A stretch of DNA of 64,000 nt from Calothrix sp. NIES-2100 (GTDB lineage: Bacteria; Cyanobacteriota; Cyanobacteriia; Cyanobacteriales; Nostocaceae). Position 1 is the stretch's first letter, and each line of letters begins with the position of its first letter. The stretch is taken from contig NZ_AP018178.1 in the NCBI RefSeq assembly GCF_002368195.1, positions 9,122,516 through 9,186,515 of the forward strand, given 5' to 3'. Shown one piece after another: positions 9,201-24,200 of the stretch. Under the pieces are notes generated by a model. That model did not search any database and was not told the DNA's origin. It saw only the letters and a list, made by a program, of their open reading frames with translations. A program made the translations under genes and the position numbers.

Positions 9201-12200
9201 AAATTGGCAACTACTGTATCAGTGCCACCATTGTCTGTAATACTGTCCGTAATGCGATCGACGATATAAGTATCATTACCAGTCCCGCCCAGGAGTTGAT
9301 CTGTCCCAGCGCCACCGTCTAAGATCGCATCACCAGTGAAAGCAGAAGCATCAAGGCGATTATTACCGGTTCCTCCAGTCAGTCTCACCGATTCGATATT
9401 ACTGAGGGAATCTGTGCCATTGCCAATAAGTTGAGTATTAGTGAGGGTAAAGTTCACATTACCTGATTCAACTACTGTATCAACACCTGCACCGCCATCA
9501 AGGCTGTCATTACCCAGTCCACCTGTGAGGATGTCGTTACCCGTTCCGCCTTTGAGGGTATCATTTCCGCTACCGCCATTGAGAGTAACATCGCCCAAGC
9601 TAAAGGCTGAAGCATCAATAATGTTATCCCCACTACTTCCAGTTAAGTCTGCCTGTTCAATTTTAGTGAGGGTGTCTATACCATTGCCAGTAAGTTGAGT
9701 ATTAGTTAAGGTAAAGTTCACATTACCTGATTCAATGACGGTATCTACACCTGCACCGCCATCAAGGGTATCATTGCCCAGTCCACCTGTCAGGTTATTA
9801 TTACCTGCATTTCCCGTTATTTGGTTGTGGGTAGTATTACCAGTAGCATTGAGATGATCTATTCCAGTTAGAGTTAAGTTTTCTACATAAGGTAAGGCAG
9901 ACAAACTAAAGGTCAACGAGGAGAGAATGGTATCTGTACCTTGCCCAGAATTTTCTTTAATGGTGTCAGTCGAGCTATCTACAACATAAACATCGTTTCC
10001 TAGCCCACCGCTCAGGGTATCGTTGCCACTGCCACCATCAAGAGTATCATTGCCTGACCCACCAGTGAGGCTGTCATTGCCTGCACCACCACTCAGCACA
10101 ACTGAGCCAGCAGTGAAGGTAGCAGCGTTGAGGATATTGTCCGTATCTCCGCCAGTGAGATTCACCCGTTCAATGGTATTTAAGGTATCTGTACCATTGC
10201 CCATGAGTTGGGTATTAGTCAAGGTAAAGTTGAGATCGCCTGACTCTACTAACAGATCGTTTCCTAAACCGCCGATGATGTTGTCATTGCCTACTCCTCC
10301 ACTGAGGATATCATTGCCATCGCCCCCGTTGAGCGTATCATTACCCAGCCCACCCATCAGCAGATCTTCTCCGGCTTGGCCACTGAGCAGAGCATTACCA
10401 CTAAAACCGGAAGCATCTAAAATATTGTTACCTGTGCCGGCAGTCAAATCAGCTTGCTCAATGTTATTGAGAGCATCTACGCCTAAGCCTTGGAGTTGGG
10501 AATCGCTGAGGATAAAATTCACATCGGCTGATTCTCTGACGGTATCAATACCCGCGCCACCGTCTAAGCGATCGCTACCATTACCCCCAATCAGCGTATC
10601 ATTCCCGTCTCCGCTATCAAGGGTATCATTTCCGTCGCCTCCATCCAAGATATTGTTGCCGGAATTGCCGAGGATGATATTATCGGCGCTGTTTCCAGTA
10701 CCATTAATAGCCGCAGCACCAGTTAGTAACAGGTTATTGTCTGTTGTTCCCAAAGTAGTGCTGACATTAGCCTTAACTGGATCTTTAACCGTAATTAGGG
10801 TAGTTGCGTTGGGAAGCAGAACATTGTTAGTAATGGCAGAGAAGTTGAGGGTAAAAGTTTCGTCCGCCTCAGCTAAAGCATCAGCCAAAATTGCAATGTT
10901 AATCGTTTTACTCGTCTCTCCCGCCGCGAAGGTGAGAGTACCCGATGTAGCGGTATAGTCTTGATCAGCGATCGCTGTGCCGTTATTAGTAGTATAGGCG
11001 ACGGTAATGTCTTCTGTACTCGCTTGGTCTAAGGTAACGGTAACAATAACTTCGCTGAGAGTATCCCGTTCGATGACAGTGAAATCAACAATACTGAGGC
11101 TAGTTTGAATGAACTGGAGATTCAGGCTAATATTACCTGTATTACTTTCTGCCCCATCTACCAGAATCCGGTAAGAAGTTCCCGCAACGGCATCAAAGGT
11201 AACTACACTAGCTTCTCCTTCACCGGAGTCATCGTCTTGAGTTACTAGAGTTAAGTTAGATACACTTGCGCCCGTGAAGACTCCTAGTAAAGTATCAACA
11301 TCACTGCCATTAGTCGAGATTTGCACTTTACCAGAGATGGGTGCAGTCCACTCCCACCAAATAGAATTACTTGTTGTCTCATTCAGCAGCACAGGTTCGC
11401 CAACTTCTGCGGTAGCTTGACGATTGGCGGCGCTCGTGCTAATCGATGAACCGTTCAGGCTGAACGCATTAGCGAAGTCATCATTGAGAGGGCGATCATC
11501 ATTGACAAGCGTCGTAGTAACTGGAACCGTTGTCTCTAGGATATAGTCGCTACTGGAGCTGAGAGTTAGGGTAATGGTTTCATCTAATTCTGCGATCGCA
11601 TCTTTTTGTGTGCTGAGGGTAAGAACGGCTGTATTCGATCCCGCTGCAAAGGTGATGCTACCTCCTGTAGTGGTGTAGGTAGTCGCCCCTGATTGGCTGT
11701 AGTCACTATTAAATTGAGCCGTTCCGGACACAGTAAAGTTAACAGTTAACGGGTTGCTCAAAGAGCCAGTACGAGTGAAGGTATAAGTCAACTGCTTGCT
11801 GTCATCTTCCAGAATGCTGACTAGGGAAGCACTCAGAGAGATTTGCCCTTGACTGGTGTAAGGAATAGTAATCGCCTGTGCGAGAATATTATTTTTGATA
11901 TCTACATCGTAATTACCATTAGCTGGAACCAGGTTAAATAGCAGATATCCTTGACTCAAGCTAGTAGTCGGAAGAGTAAATTGACTACTGAAGGATGTTG
12001 TCGCACCAGCATTGAGCAGCGGGTTAGTAACAGAATTAGCTACTAAAGAAATATCATTGGCATCTAAGACATTATCCGCAGAAAAATAGCCCAATATTTG
12101 CCAACCCGCTGGCGCTGCAACTGTGCCAATGTTACTCACTGTCCCCGTGACTGGGATGATTGTTCCCGGGCTAGCGGTGGCGGGGGAGGAAACATCCACC

Positions 12201-15200
12201 AATTTTAAATCTGGCAGTATGGTGGTAGTAATGCTGATGGGACGAACAATGGTATTGTTAAAAGCGCTACTTTCTCTCGGCTCTTGCTCAGGATTGGTCG
12301 TTAACAGCAGGTAGTAATTGCCACTGTTTACCGCCTGAGGAATGGTAATAGACTGAGTACCACTTTGGGTTTGACCTGCGCCTGGTAAAAGTTGCGAGTT
12401 AAATCCTAGGAATTGGTCATCTTGGCTGAGTTGGTCATCAGTGGAGAGGTAAATGTAGGTATTATACTGAGTTTGCGCATCTCCAGCAGAGCCAATATTC
12501 TGAACTTTCCAACCGACATCTAGGGTTTGGGTTTGTTGCGCAGTGTTCAGGCTAGATATTTGCAGTAGTTGCAAGTCTGGTAACAGAATCACCCCATCAC
12601 TCAATTCACTGTTGATGATGACAGTTGCTTGGTCTTGGTTGGGTACTAGTTGAGCATTGGTGGGATTTTGCAGCGCAATTGTCAAAGTTTCCCCGGCTTC
12701 TGGGAGCGTATCTCCGAGAATCGTCAAGTTAATTGTTTGGGTAGTTTGACCAGGGTTAAAGGTAATCTGCCCAACCAGGGGTTGAAAGTCTTCATTTGCA
12801 ACTGCTGTATTTGAGGCAGACTGATAGACACTATAATCGACAGTGATTGTTTGAGTGCTGGCTTGCGACAATTGCACTGTGACCGTCAGCGGCGTTTCTC
12901 CACTATCACCTTCAGTTACCGATAGGCTGGATAAAGCAAATGTGATGTTAGGAGTAGGCGTTTCCTGTACCGGGGGCGCAGCAATGCTAAAAGTCTGCTC
13001 GCTAGAGAAAGACGAAGAAACGAGACTACCATCAATAGCTTGCACACTCCAGAAATATACCCCAGGTGCAAGTCCTTTTAATGTCCAAGCGCGATCGCCA
13101 TTTGCTAAGCCAACACCTTGACCAACATTACCCGTTGGCAGTTGAATTGTTTGTCCATTAATTGTGACTACATTGGAGAAAATATCTCCTTGACCAGCTG
13201 CTGTGCCTACCCGCAGATTGTAGCTCAGTCCCGCAGTGCGAGTATGATCATCAGTCGCCCCACCCCATTGCAAGGTAACACTGGTATTATTGATGATGCT
13301 TTGGAAATTAATCGGTGCAATTGGGGCAGTATTGCGATTGAAAGCATCATTTCGCAAGATTTGGCTAATTCCTGTGCCATTAGAGAAGAATAGATCTAAA
13401 TCTTGGTCGTTATCGACATCTTTTTGGGTAATGGTGGCGTAATTACCGGAAATTTGATTGATATATTCCTTGAAGCCATTCACACTACCTAAATAAATCT
13501 TTGTGCCACTATTACCTGTAATGGCTAAATCTATCCAGCCATCATGGTCATAATCTCCTGTGACTGCACTTGTGCCGACGATTAAACTTGGTAATATTGA
13601 TTGTTCGCTAAAAATACCAGAGTTATTTTGCAGCAGACGGGTTCCAGTTCCTGCTTGAGAACGACCAAGGAGAATCATGTCTTGATCGCCATCATTGTCA
13701 TAATCTGCCCAAAGTCCTTGATTTGTCCAGTCAAGAGAAATCGATGAGTTAAAAGTTTGATTTTGATTGGTGTAGAGGTTGGCTTGGTTATTTTGGATGA
13801 CAAGCAGATCAAAATCGCCATCATTGTCGTAATCTGCCCAAGAACCTTGGGAAGCACTGCTAAAGTTTTTAACAGCAGTAAAGTTTCCGCCTTGATTGCG
13901 ATAGAGAATCAGGTCAGTATTCAGAGGACTTAAGATATCTAAATCCCCGTCATTGTCGAAATCTACCCAAGAACCCTGAACTACATTCGGGGAAATTGTG
14001 TTAAAAGTTGAACTGCGATCGTAGACAAAAATATCCCGACCATTATTAGTATCATTAAGGACTAAGTTATTTGCCAAAGAGTCAAAGGCAACATAGCGAC
14101 CATCACCACTGATACTAGGACTGGAACTACTAAAATTAGCTTGAGTGCCATTGCCGGCTAGGTTGACACGAGTCGTCTGTTGTGTATTGCGGTCATAGAC
14201 AAATACATCGCTTTGAAAATTACTGTCATTGGCAACTAAATTAGTAGCAGCAGAGATATAAGTTATATAACGCCCATCACTACTGATACTAGGGCTGAAA
14301 CTGCTGTCATCACCTTCAGTGCCATTGCTAGCTATGCTAATCCGAGTTGTTTGTTTTGTAGTCCTGTCATAAACAAAAACATCAGATCTATTATTGTTGT
14401 CATTGGCAACTAGATTGCTTGCCGCAGACGAATAGACAATATAGCCACCATCAGCACTAATGCTAGCCCCGTAATTGTTGCCATTAGCTTCAGTGCCATC
14501 ACTAGCCACACTAACTCTAGTTATATTTGAGGTTGTGCGATCGTAAAGGAAGATATCTGTTTGAGCATTTATATCGTTAGCAACTAAATTGCTAGCATTA
14601 GACTGAAAAACAATGTAGCGTCCATCAGCACTGATGCTAGCCAAAGAACTACTAGCATTAGCCTGAGTCCCATCATTTGCGATACTGACACGGGTGGTTT
14701 CTCCTGTATTGCGGTTATAGACAAATATATCGTCTGCACTATTACTATCATTTAGAACTAAATTAGTAGCAGCAGATGTGTAAGTAATATAATTGCCATC
14801 ACCACTAATACTAGGATTAAAACTGCGACTATTAGCTCTGCTGCCATCAGTAGCATTATTTATTCGGGTCGTCTGCGCTGTAGTCCTGTTATAGATTGAT
14901 ATATCATCTGAAGCAATTAAAAGCCCATTGGATACGTAAGAACTATAGGTAATAAAAGCAACAAATGAACCATCAGCGCTAATACTAGGGTTAGAACTAT
15001 CATTAAATAATTGAGTTCCATTACTAGCTAAACTAACGCGGGTTGTTTGTTTTGTAGTCAGGTCATAAACAAAGATATCTTGCCTACTATTTGTATCATT
15101 AACAACTAGATTATTGGCGCTGGAAGTAAAAGCAATATAGTTGCCATTGGCACTAATTTTAGGAGTAGAAGAAATACTACTGTTATTAGATTGAGTTCCA

Positions 15201-18200
15201 TCGCTAGCTACACTAACTCGATTGATAACATCATCATTATCTTGGTTAACAAGACTTATCTGGGAGATAGGCAAGTTATTATAGGTTAGGTCAGCACTTT
15301 TTACAGTAGTTTGTAGAGCGTAGTTAATATCTCCATCATCTAAAGTATCGTCAATTCCTTTTACTATTAGATTCTGGACTACATTCCAATTATCTGGGGT
15401 AAAGGTCAGGCTAGGGAGTAATAATTGCCCTTCGGTAGAGTCGGAAATTGTAAACTCTAGAACTACATTTTGAGTCGGGCGACTGTTAAGGCGGATGCTA
15501 AAACTTGCTGAGTCTCCTGCTTCTTTGGTTACTAGCAGAGTAGGAGGAATAATCGTTACACCTACTGATAGCGAAGAAAAGGGACTTGTAGTAAAAGAAC
15601 TCTCTTCAGAGAAAGCAGAACCAGCAAAACTGTTGTCTATTGACTGTACACTCCAGTAGTGAGTAACTCCCTTAGCAAAATTACTATTATTAAATGCCTT
15701 TCTAGGAACATAGCCAGCATTTCCTATCTGAGCAACTGTCCGCTTTCCTTCACTATCTGCTAGAGGAGACAGCACATCTGTACCACCTGGAGTAGTTCCT
15801 ATGCGGAGGTTGTAGGTGTAAGGTTCTGCACCTTCGTCTAAGTCGAACCAACTGAATAAAATAACTGTATCAATTTGACGTTCTTGAGCGAACACAGGAG
15901 CAGTAGGAAGTAAATTCGGTGTCCCACTGTTTAGGTCGGGATCGAAAGTATTATTACGATAAAGTTGGACAAACGGCTGTCCTGTAGCACCTAATGTTCC
16001 TGTTACTAATAAATCTAAATCCCCATCGCTGTCATAATCCCCCCAAGCTGTAGAACCATTTTGCAGCCCTGGTAGAAAAGCTGGTTGTTCGCTAAAGGTT
16101 TGACTGATGGTAGGACTCACAACCGGATTCAGGAAAACTTTAGTAAATGAACCATTGTCTCCTAATCCACTCAAAGCAACATCTAAGTCTCCATCATTGT
16201 CATAATCTCCCCAAGCTGTAGCCCCATTGACGCTATTAGATAAACCTATTCCGCCGACAGCTAGGTTATAAGTACCTGTCGTACCAGAACTAAAACTTGT
16301 TACCCATACTTGAGCATTTTTTAAATCTGGGGTGTAGTTGAAGCGAAGCAGAGAATTTAACCCTTCTCCACTGTCATCATCGTAAGTAATTACTCGGTAG
16401 CCAGATGAAGCAGTAGAATCTGGTTGAACAATTTGTAGATAAGTATCAAAGCCTGCGATTAAATTCAGTTCGACTAACTGCTCTTTGTTTGTATCATTAA
16501 CAAAATCAGTAATAGTATAGGACTTGTAGTAACGTCCTGAACGCAGAGGATTGTTTGAATCTGTATTAATTAATTGCCCTGTTAAGGTTCGCCCAATAAA
16601 TTCACTAAAGGAGATATTACCTTGATTTGCTACATCTGTCCGATTGTGATAAACTTTACTCCGATCTTTGTCCGTGATAATTAGATCTAATTTTCCATCT
16701 AAGTCATAATCTCCTAATGCTGCTGTTTCCGCACCATAAATATTCAGAGATTGCTGATTTAAGGATGTAAACGAATTTCCAGTATTTTTGAAAATTTGAA
16801 CACTATCATTAATTTCTTTAACTGATAGTTGGAACTGCCCTACAGTATCACTTGCATAGCTAGTTGCTCGAATTTTGTAGTTAGCATATTTATTGCCGTC
16901 ATATTCAAAAGATAATAAAGAATTTAACCCTTCTCCACTATCATCATCAGAGGCAAAAACATTGCCTTGTTCATCAATAATTTCCAAATAGGTGTCAAAC
17001 TGATTGGAAGATAAACTGATTTGATATAAATGTTTATCTGTAAACCCTCTAACAGTAGTAGACGGATCAAAGTCTATTTGTTGTAAAGTGAAATCTTGAT
17101 AATATTTGTTGTTGCTACTATTTTTTAGACTAGTGGAAGATAGGGATTGTGTACCAGTAGGAGTCCATGAATTTGAAGCTAAAGATTTTCCGGTGAGAAC
17201 GATGTCAACATAACCATTGTTGTCTAAATCTCCTAAGGTAATTTTGCCATTATTAACAATGGTAGAAATTAATTGTTGACTATTATTGGCAAAATAGACT
17301 TTAACTTGGTTATCGTTGGTGGAAACAATATCTAATTTGCCATCATTATCAAAATCTACCCAGTGAGCTTGAACTACACTATTAAAGTTTTGGTTTGATA
17401 GACCAGTAATAGGAAGTTCGGTGAATTGTTGACCATTCTGATTCAGCAATACTTTAACCTGGTATTTTGTTTCAGGTAGACCAGTAGTAGAATTAAGAAT
17501 CGTATTGCTGCCAGTGGCTAAAATATCTAAATCACCATCGTTGTCATAATCTCCCCAAACAGCAGTATCAAAACGTTCAAGCTGAGTTAATTCAAAAGCA
17601 ATAGTATAGGTTTCTGCTGGGTTGAAGAAATTACCACTATTATGATAAATGCGCGCCGTCCCATTACCATATTGATCGCGGCCAACCAATAGAAAATCAA
17701 GATTCCCATCTTGGTCATAATCACCAAAACTAGCAGAGCTATTCCAACCTTTGGTGGTGACAATATTCAACTTTTGTGCGTCTGGAGATAGGACAGGAGT
17801 AAACCCACTATTGGTGTTGAGAATATCTGCTGCCCCAATTGTTTGCGGAGATAAAAGTTGTGATTCGGGAATAATTTGGAATTCTGAATTATTAATTGAC
17901 CACTGAAGTTCAACCTGAGCATTACCTGTTTTTTCGATATACTCTAAGCGCAGATTATATTCTTGATTGGCACTGAGGTTTAAGGTTTGGCTAGGGTCTG
18001 TAATTTGCGTGTTGTTAATAAAAAGTCTAACTTTTTGCGTTCCCGCAGGATCGTCCAAGTCTATATTCCACTTGAACTTATAACTTCCTGTGACATTAGT
18101 TTTGATGAAGCCTTGCCAAATAACACCAAAGTTATCGCTGCGTTTGTTCAGTGCTGTGGGGGCTTGATTTCCCCAGTTGAAATTAATCGTCGGGTCGATG

Positions 18201-21200
18201 CGAGTGATAACAGGTTGATTAAAATTCGTGCCGTTTGTTAAAGCGTAATAAGTTGCTTCTAAACCAGAAACGCGAATTGTGCTAATGCTACCTGTACCGC
18301 CTGTATTGCCATCAAAGAAGTTTTTAATGGTAAGGTCATCTTGTACGTTAGGTATACCATCTTTATTGAGGTCAAGAATTAAATCATTTCCTGACTGATA
18401 AAAGCCAATTTTGCCAACATTAAGACCAGTGTTTGATAGAGGAGCATCAGCAGCGATGATGAGGGTATCTTCACCACCTTGATCGGTAATTTGTGTACCC
18501 GCAAGAGATTGACGCAACCATCCTTGCTGAGGATCTGTTTTGGCTTTTTCATATAGCAAGGGGTCTGCTTCTAGTCCAATCGCCCGATATTTTTCCCATT
18601 GTACTTGGCGATCGCTCCAGCGATCGGGATCAGACCAAACTCGGAACATCTCCCAGGTAATGGCTTTATCCTGTCCATTCAGCTTGACATTAACACTACC
18701 CCGTGTTTTGTAGTTACCGCCTAAAGCAGCAAAAGCTTGTTCCAGGGTAAGCAGATTAGAACGAACAATATAAGTATCTACCCCTAAACCGCCTTTAAGA
18801 ATATCTGCGCCACCACCGCTAATTAAGGTATCAAACCCATCTCCGCCTTCTAGTGAGTCAATACCTGTACCGCCGTCCAAGGTATCATTGCCGATACCAC
18901 CGCTGAGAGTGTCATTACCTGCTAACCCTAAGATGAGGTTATTTTGGTTATCTCCTGTCAGTTTATCTCCATAATTTGAGCCGCTGACATTTTCAACAGT
19001 GGATAAAGTACCCGCTTTGACGAAAGTGTCTTGAGTTCCATAACCGTCGTTACTAGCTGTTGCTGCTGCTAGAGAAACTATCACACCTGCGGGAGAATCT
19101 GCATAAGTAGCAGTATCGACTCCTCCCCCGCCATTGAGATTATCGTTACCTTGTCCACCTACGAGAGTATCACTATTTAAACCACCGACTAAGGAATCAT
19201 TTCCACTACCGCCATCTAAGTAATTACGCCCTTGTAAGCCTTGGAGGTTATCATCTCCTTCCCAACCCAACAGCACATCAGTAACAGGTCTTCCCAAATT
19301 ATCGAGATTGAGGTTGCTACCTTTAATCGTGTCATTTCCAGCACCGCCATCAAGGTAAGTTACTAATACTCCGTCTTTAGTATCAGTGAGGCTTTGGCTA
19401 CCATAAAGACTATCATTTCCATCTCCACCAGCTAAAACTCCCAATTTATTCAAAGAATCTGATTGCAGCTGATTTTGCTCTACTCGGTAACCTTCTACTA
19501 CATAAGCACTGGAAGCAGTAAGGTTATTATCATTCTTGTCGCCATTATTGGTGATGACAAACTGGACGCTTTCGGTGTCATCCCGTTTGGGATCTGCAAA
19601 GATGACATTTCCTTGTTTGAAATTATTACTTAAAGCGATCGCATCTTTCGTGACTCCTTTGAGAATTACTTGAAGGTTTGGAGTTTGCAGAAACGCTTTA
19701 GTCCCAGACTTGACTTTAACAATAGTATCATTTCCACTGGCGACTACAGAATAGTCATCTTGGTTATTGTAAAGTTGTAGCTGGTCGAGGTTAGGGTTAA
19801 AGCCCTCAATTATGATTGTTCTGTTGTAAAAGTTCTGGTTTTTATTACCAATGACAAATATATTTTGTCCGGCTGTACCTTGTAGGGATTGGCTGTCATC
19901 AAAGGGTAAATACTGAAGTAATCCGCTTTGTTGGGCTGGATTCAACTTTGTATTGATATTATTTTGAATTTCCGTTTGAGTTCGTGCCGTATTCCAGACA
20001 CGTAATTCATCCATTTTGCCATTGAAGTAAGCATCATATGGCCAATTACTTCTACCAACATACTGATTGTTACGAGTTATATAATTGGGAGCAAAAATGT
20101 TATTACTAGATGCTTTTAGCTGACCATTCCAATAGATAGAAGCGTTACCAAGACCATCATTGACAGCAGCGACATGAACCCATTGTTTTTCGGGAAAAAC
20201 TTCACTAGTAACTATTTTTTGAGAATTCGCCCCCTGATAAGTTTCCCAGAACATCAGACCACTGTCTCCGTACCAACCCAAGATAATGTTGTCACTGAGT
20301 TGTCCATTGCCAAAGTCGATAATTCTAGCCCAATTCTGCTTTACATTCTCAACGTAAACCCATGCTTCAACAGTAATAGCCCCACCATAAGTAGTGTTTG
20401 TGGTTAAACCAACATAATCATTTACGCCATTAAAAGTCTTTTCCAGCCTAGTGGATTCATTTCCATAACCTGGAACTAATTCTAATCCCCCAGTCGGATG
20501 GTCGTAGGCGATTCCTTTGAGTTGATAAACACCAGGTTGGGTAAGATTGCTGCTTTCAAATTGATAATTAAAGTTTGCCCAACGTTTATCATTTTCGTTA
20601 GTATTAAAGACGGGATTAACAAATTTAATCTGTCCGTTACTGGAAACATTACGATAAACAGTAGTTGTGGGATTTCCGCCTTCCATCTGGGATGAAGACA
20701 ACTGCGCTTGGTCGTCTGGACGGACAAAGATATCTTCCCCAGTAATTAATAAATCTTTCTTACCATCGCCATCAAAGTCTTCTACTTTAACGGAACTATT
20801 AGCGACACCGCTTAAATTAATGTTGGCATCGAAATAAATTCCGGCGACGGCATCTTTTAATTGATAGACTTTAGTAACAGGAATTGGAACAGTTTTACCA
20901 TCCGCAGTGCGGCGAGTTTGTCCGGTAAAACCAGTCAGGAGAATATCTAATTTTCCATCTCCGTCAAAATCTTGCCAGCTAATATCCCCTTGATAAATTC
21001 CTGTCAGGGAAGTGAGATTGCTACGTTCTGCGGCATCTAAAATTCCGTTCTTGTTAGTATCTTGCGCTAACAGAACTGGGACTTCTTCTGGTGTTACTTG
21101 CTTAACACTTAAGCCATTAATAACAGGAAAACTAACATTAAGTTTGTAAATCTTAGTAACGGTACTACCATCTGAGGCTCTACCACTCAGAAGAATATCA

Positions 21201-24200
21201 TTTTTCTTGCCATTGTTGTCGTAATCTCCCCAAACAGCTTTACCATCGCCAACGCCAGTAAGGTTAATTTGTCGATCAGCTGGGAAGAATCCAGGAGACT
21301 GTTGTTCAAAAACTGTGGTGTATGGAACACCATTTAGGTTATAACCAGTTTGAACGTAATCGAGGTCATTATCACTATCAAAATCACTCCAATCGTTAGA
21401 ACTTACCCCAAGTTTGGAGACATCTTGGGTATATATTTCGTAATTAGCATTATTACCAGGAAGGCGACTCCAAACAATATTATTTCCTGATATTTTAGGA
21501 GAGCTATCTGAGTAATCATTGTTTGTAATCTTGAATATGCTGCTGCCGTTATAGAAAAATATTTCAGAATCACCGCCGTCGTAAGCATACCAAACTACGT
21601 TATTTCCGGAAATTTGCGGAGAATAATCATCATAATTGTTGTTAGTTAGCTGAATAGGAACGCCACCATAACTACTGTTATACAAGAATATTTCATAATC
21701 ATTGCCGTCGTAGCCATACCAAACCACGTTATTTCCCGAAATTTGCGGAGAATTGTCATAATAATTATTGTTAGTTAGTTGAATAATTCCGGAACTATTG
21801 TTATAAAAGAATATTTCTGAATCATTGCCATCATAGACATACCAAACTACGTTATCTCCAGAAATTTGTGGAGAAGTATCATCGTAATTGTTGTTAGTTA
21901 GCTGAATAGGAACGCCACCAGAACTAGCGTTATAGAAGAAAATTTCATAATCATTGCCATCATAGCCATACCAAACTACATTATTTCCGGAAATTTGCGG
22001 AGTATAGTCAGCGTAATTATTGTTAGTTATTGGAATGGGAGCGCCACCAGAACTACTGTTATAGAAGAAAATTTCATAATCACTACCGTCATAGCCATGC
22101 CAAACTATGTTATTTCCCGAAATTTGTGGGGAAGTATCACTGTTATAATTATTAGTTAGTTTAATTGGCTTACTAGCAGAACTACTGTTATATAAGAATA
22201 TTTCATAATCACTGCCGTCATAGCCTTGCCAAACTACGTTATTTCCCGAAATTTGAGGATTAATATTGTCAGAACTGTAGCCAATATTACGTAGCTCAAT
22301 GGGAGTGCCACCAGAAATACCGTTATAGAAAAAGATTTCATTGCTGCTAGTATAGGAGCTGTAATCGTACCAAACTATGCTATTTCCGGAAATGCCTAAC
22401 TGTGGCGATGTCGGTTTTGAGGTAGTAGAGATACGAGTACCAGGGGTAGCGTTATAGGCGTTAGTAATAACTGGGGAGGGAGTTACGCTAAAGGTTGCAT
22501 TGGTTAAATTAAGTCCTCTATAAATTCCATGTCCCATCATCAAATCGAGGACATTATCTCCGTCAAATTTGCCCCAAGTTACTTCTTTATTGACGATTTG
22601 AGGAAGTGAGATAGTAATCGGTGCAGAAAAATTACCAGTATAATTTTGGCGATAAATCTTCACAACACTATAACCACCAGGTACATTACTACCCGTTTGC
22701 AGGATATCTAAATCTCCATCGCCTTCAATATCTCCCCAAGTAATTGTGCCATCATAAAGTTGGGCAAGGGGTGAGGTAAGTCCTTGAACGATATCAAAAT
22801 TACCTTTGACATTATTTAAATCAAAAACTTCAACAAACTGATTGCTCGGTTTATCGTAACGATAGAGCTTTGTAACTGGAACGAGATCGAAAGTTTTATC
22901 CTTTTGTCCTTCACTTCTAACTTTTGCTGTGTAACCAGTCACCAAAACATCTAAATCACCATCTTTATCAAAATCACCCCAATCAGCATTACCGTACTTA
23001 ACTCCAGTTAAGCCTACGTCTTTTAAATCTTTCCAAGCGCCATTTGGATCTTGCACCCAAAAATCAACTTTTTCGATGTCGCTTGCGCCGTTAGGATCTC
23101 TGACTTGAGCATCAACAAGGCTGATAGTTTCTTCTTTAGCGTAGATTGGTTTCTTGCTATTAAATTCTAAGCGGTCTGGTGGTACATTTTGCTCGTCAAT
23201 TCTGCTACGCAAATCCGCCGCCGCCACCCCAACAAACTTCGCCAAAACTTGGTCAGTGTCGAGGTCAATTAGTGTAGTAACAGATTTTAATTGACCTTGG
23301 ATTGTTTCTAGTGTTTCTTCAAATTTGATAAAACTGGCACTTAGTCCACCAGTTAAGAAAATCACATCTTTTGTAATATCAAAATCAAAGACTGTATCTG
23401 TACCAGAACCAGGGGCAAATACAAATACAACGCCATCATTTGATGTTTCTTTTGCTCCCTTATAGCCATAAAGGGTATCATTACCTTGTCCACCATACAG
23501 GCGATCAAACCCCGATCCGGCTTTGAGAATATCATCTCCTAAACCACCATAAAGGGTGTCATTACCTGCACCCGCTTCTAAGGTATCATTTCCTCTCTTG
23601 CCATAGGGGGCAGCAATATTAGGACTGGTGTCTAATGATGGGTTATCAGAATCATCGCCGTAGAGAATATCATTGCCTACGCCACCAATCAGCGAATCAT
23701 TGCCATCACTACCCCAAAGTTCATCATTGCCTTCATTGCCATCTAGGGTATCGTTACCATCGTTATTGGCAATTTCTGTTTTGAGTTCTAGTAAATGCCC
23801 CTTGAGGACATCATCTCCCAGTCCCCCGATGAGACTATCACCCCCTAGTCCGCCGATGAGGGTATCATTGCCATCTTCTCCTGTAAGGGTGTCGTTGCCA
23901 TCATCACCGGAGAGTGTATCTTCGCCACTACCTCCGTAAAGTTCGTCATCACCAGCGTTACCTGTTAAGGAATCATCCCCTGCTCTTCCATAGAGGTAGT
24001 CTTTACTTGCGTCTTCTGCACCACCGCTGAGGGTATCGTTTCCTTCGCCGCCGTCAACAGTGTCAATTCCTGCACCGCCATTGAGGATATCGTTACCAGT
24101 TTCTCCATATAGTGTGTCATCACCTTCTTGTCCTAGGAGAGTATCTTTTAATTCACCTCCCCAGAGAAGATCATTTCCTTTACCACCTACTAAACTATCT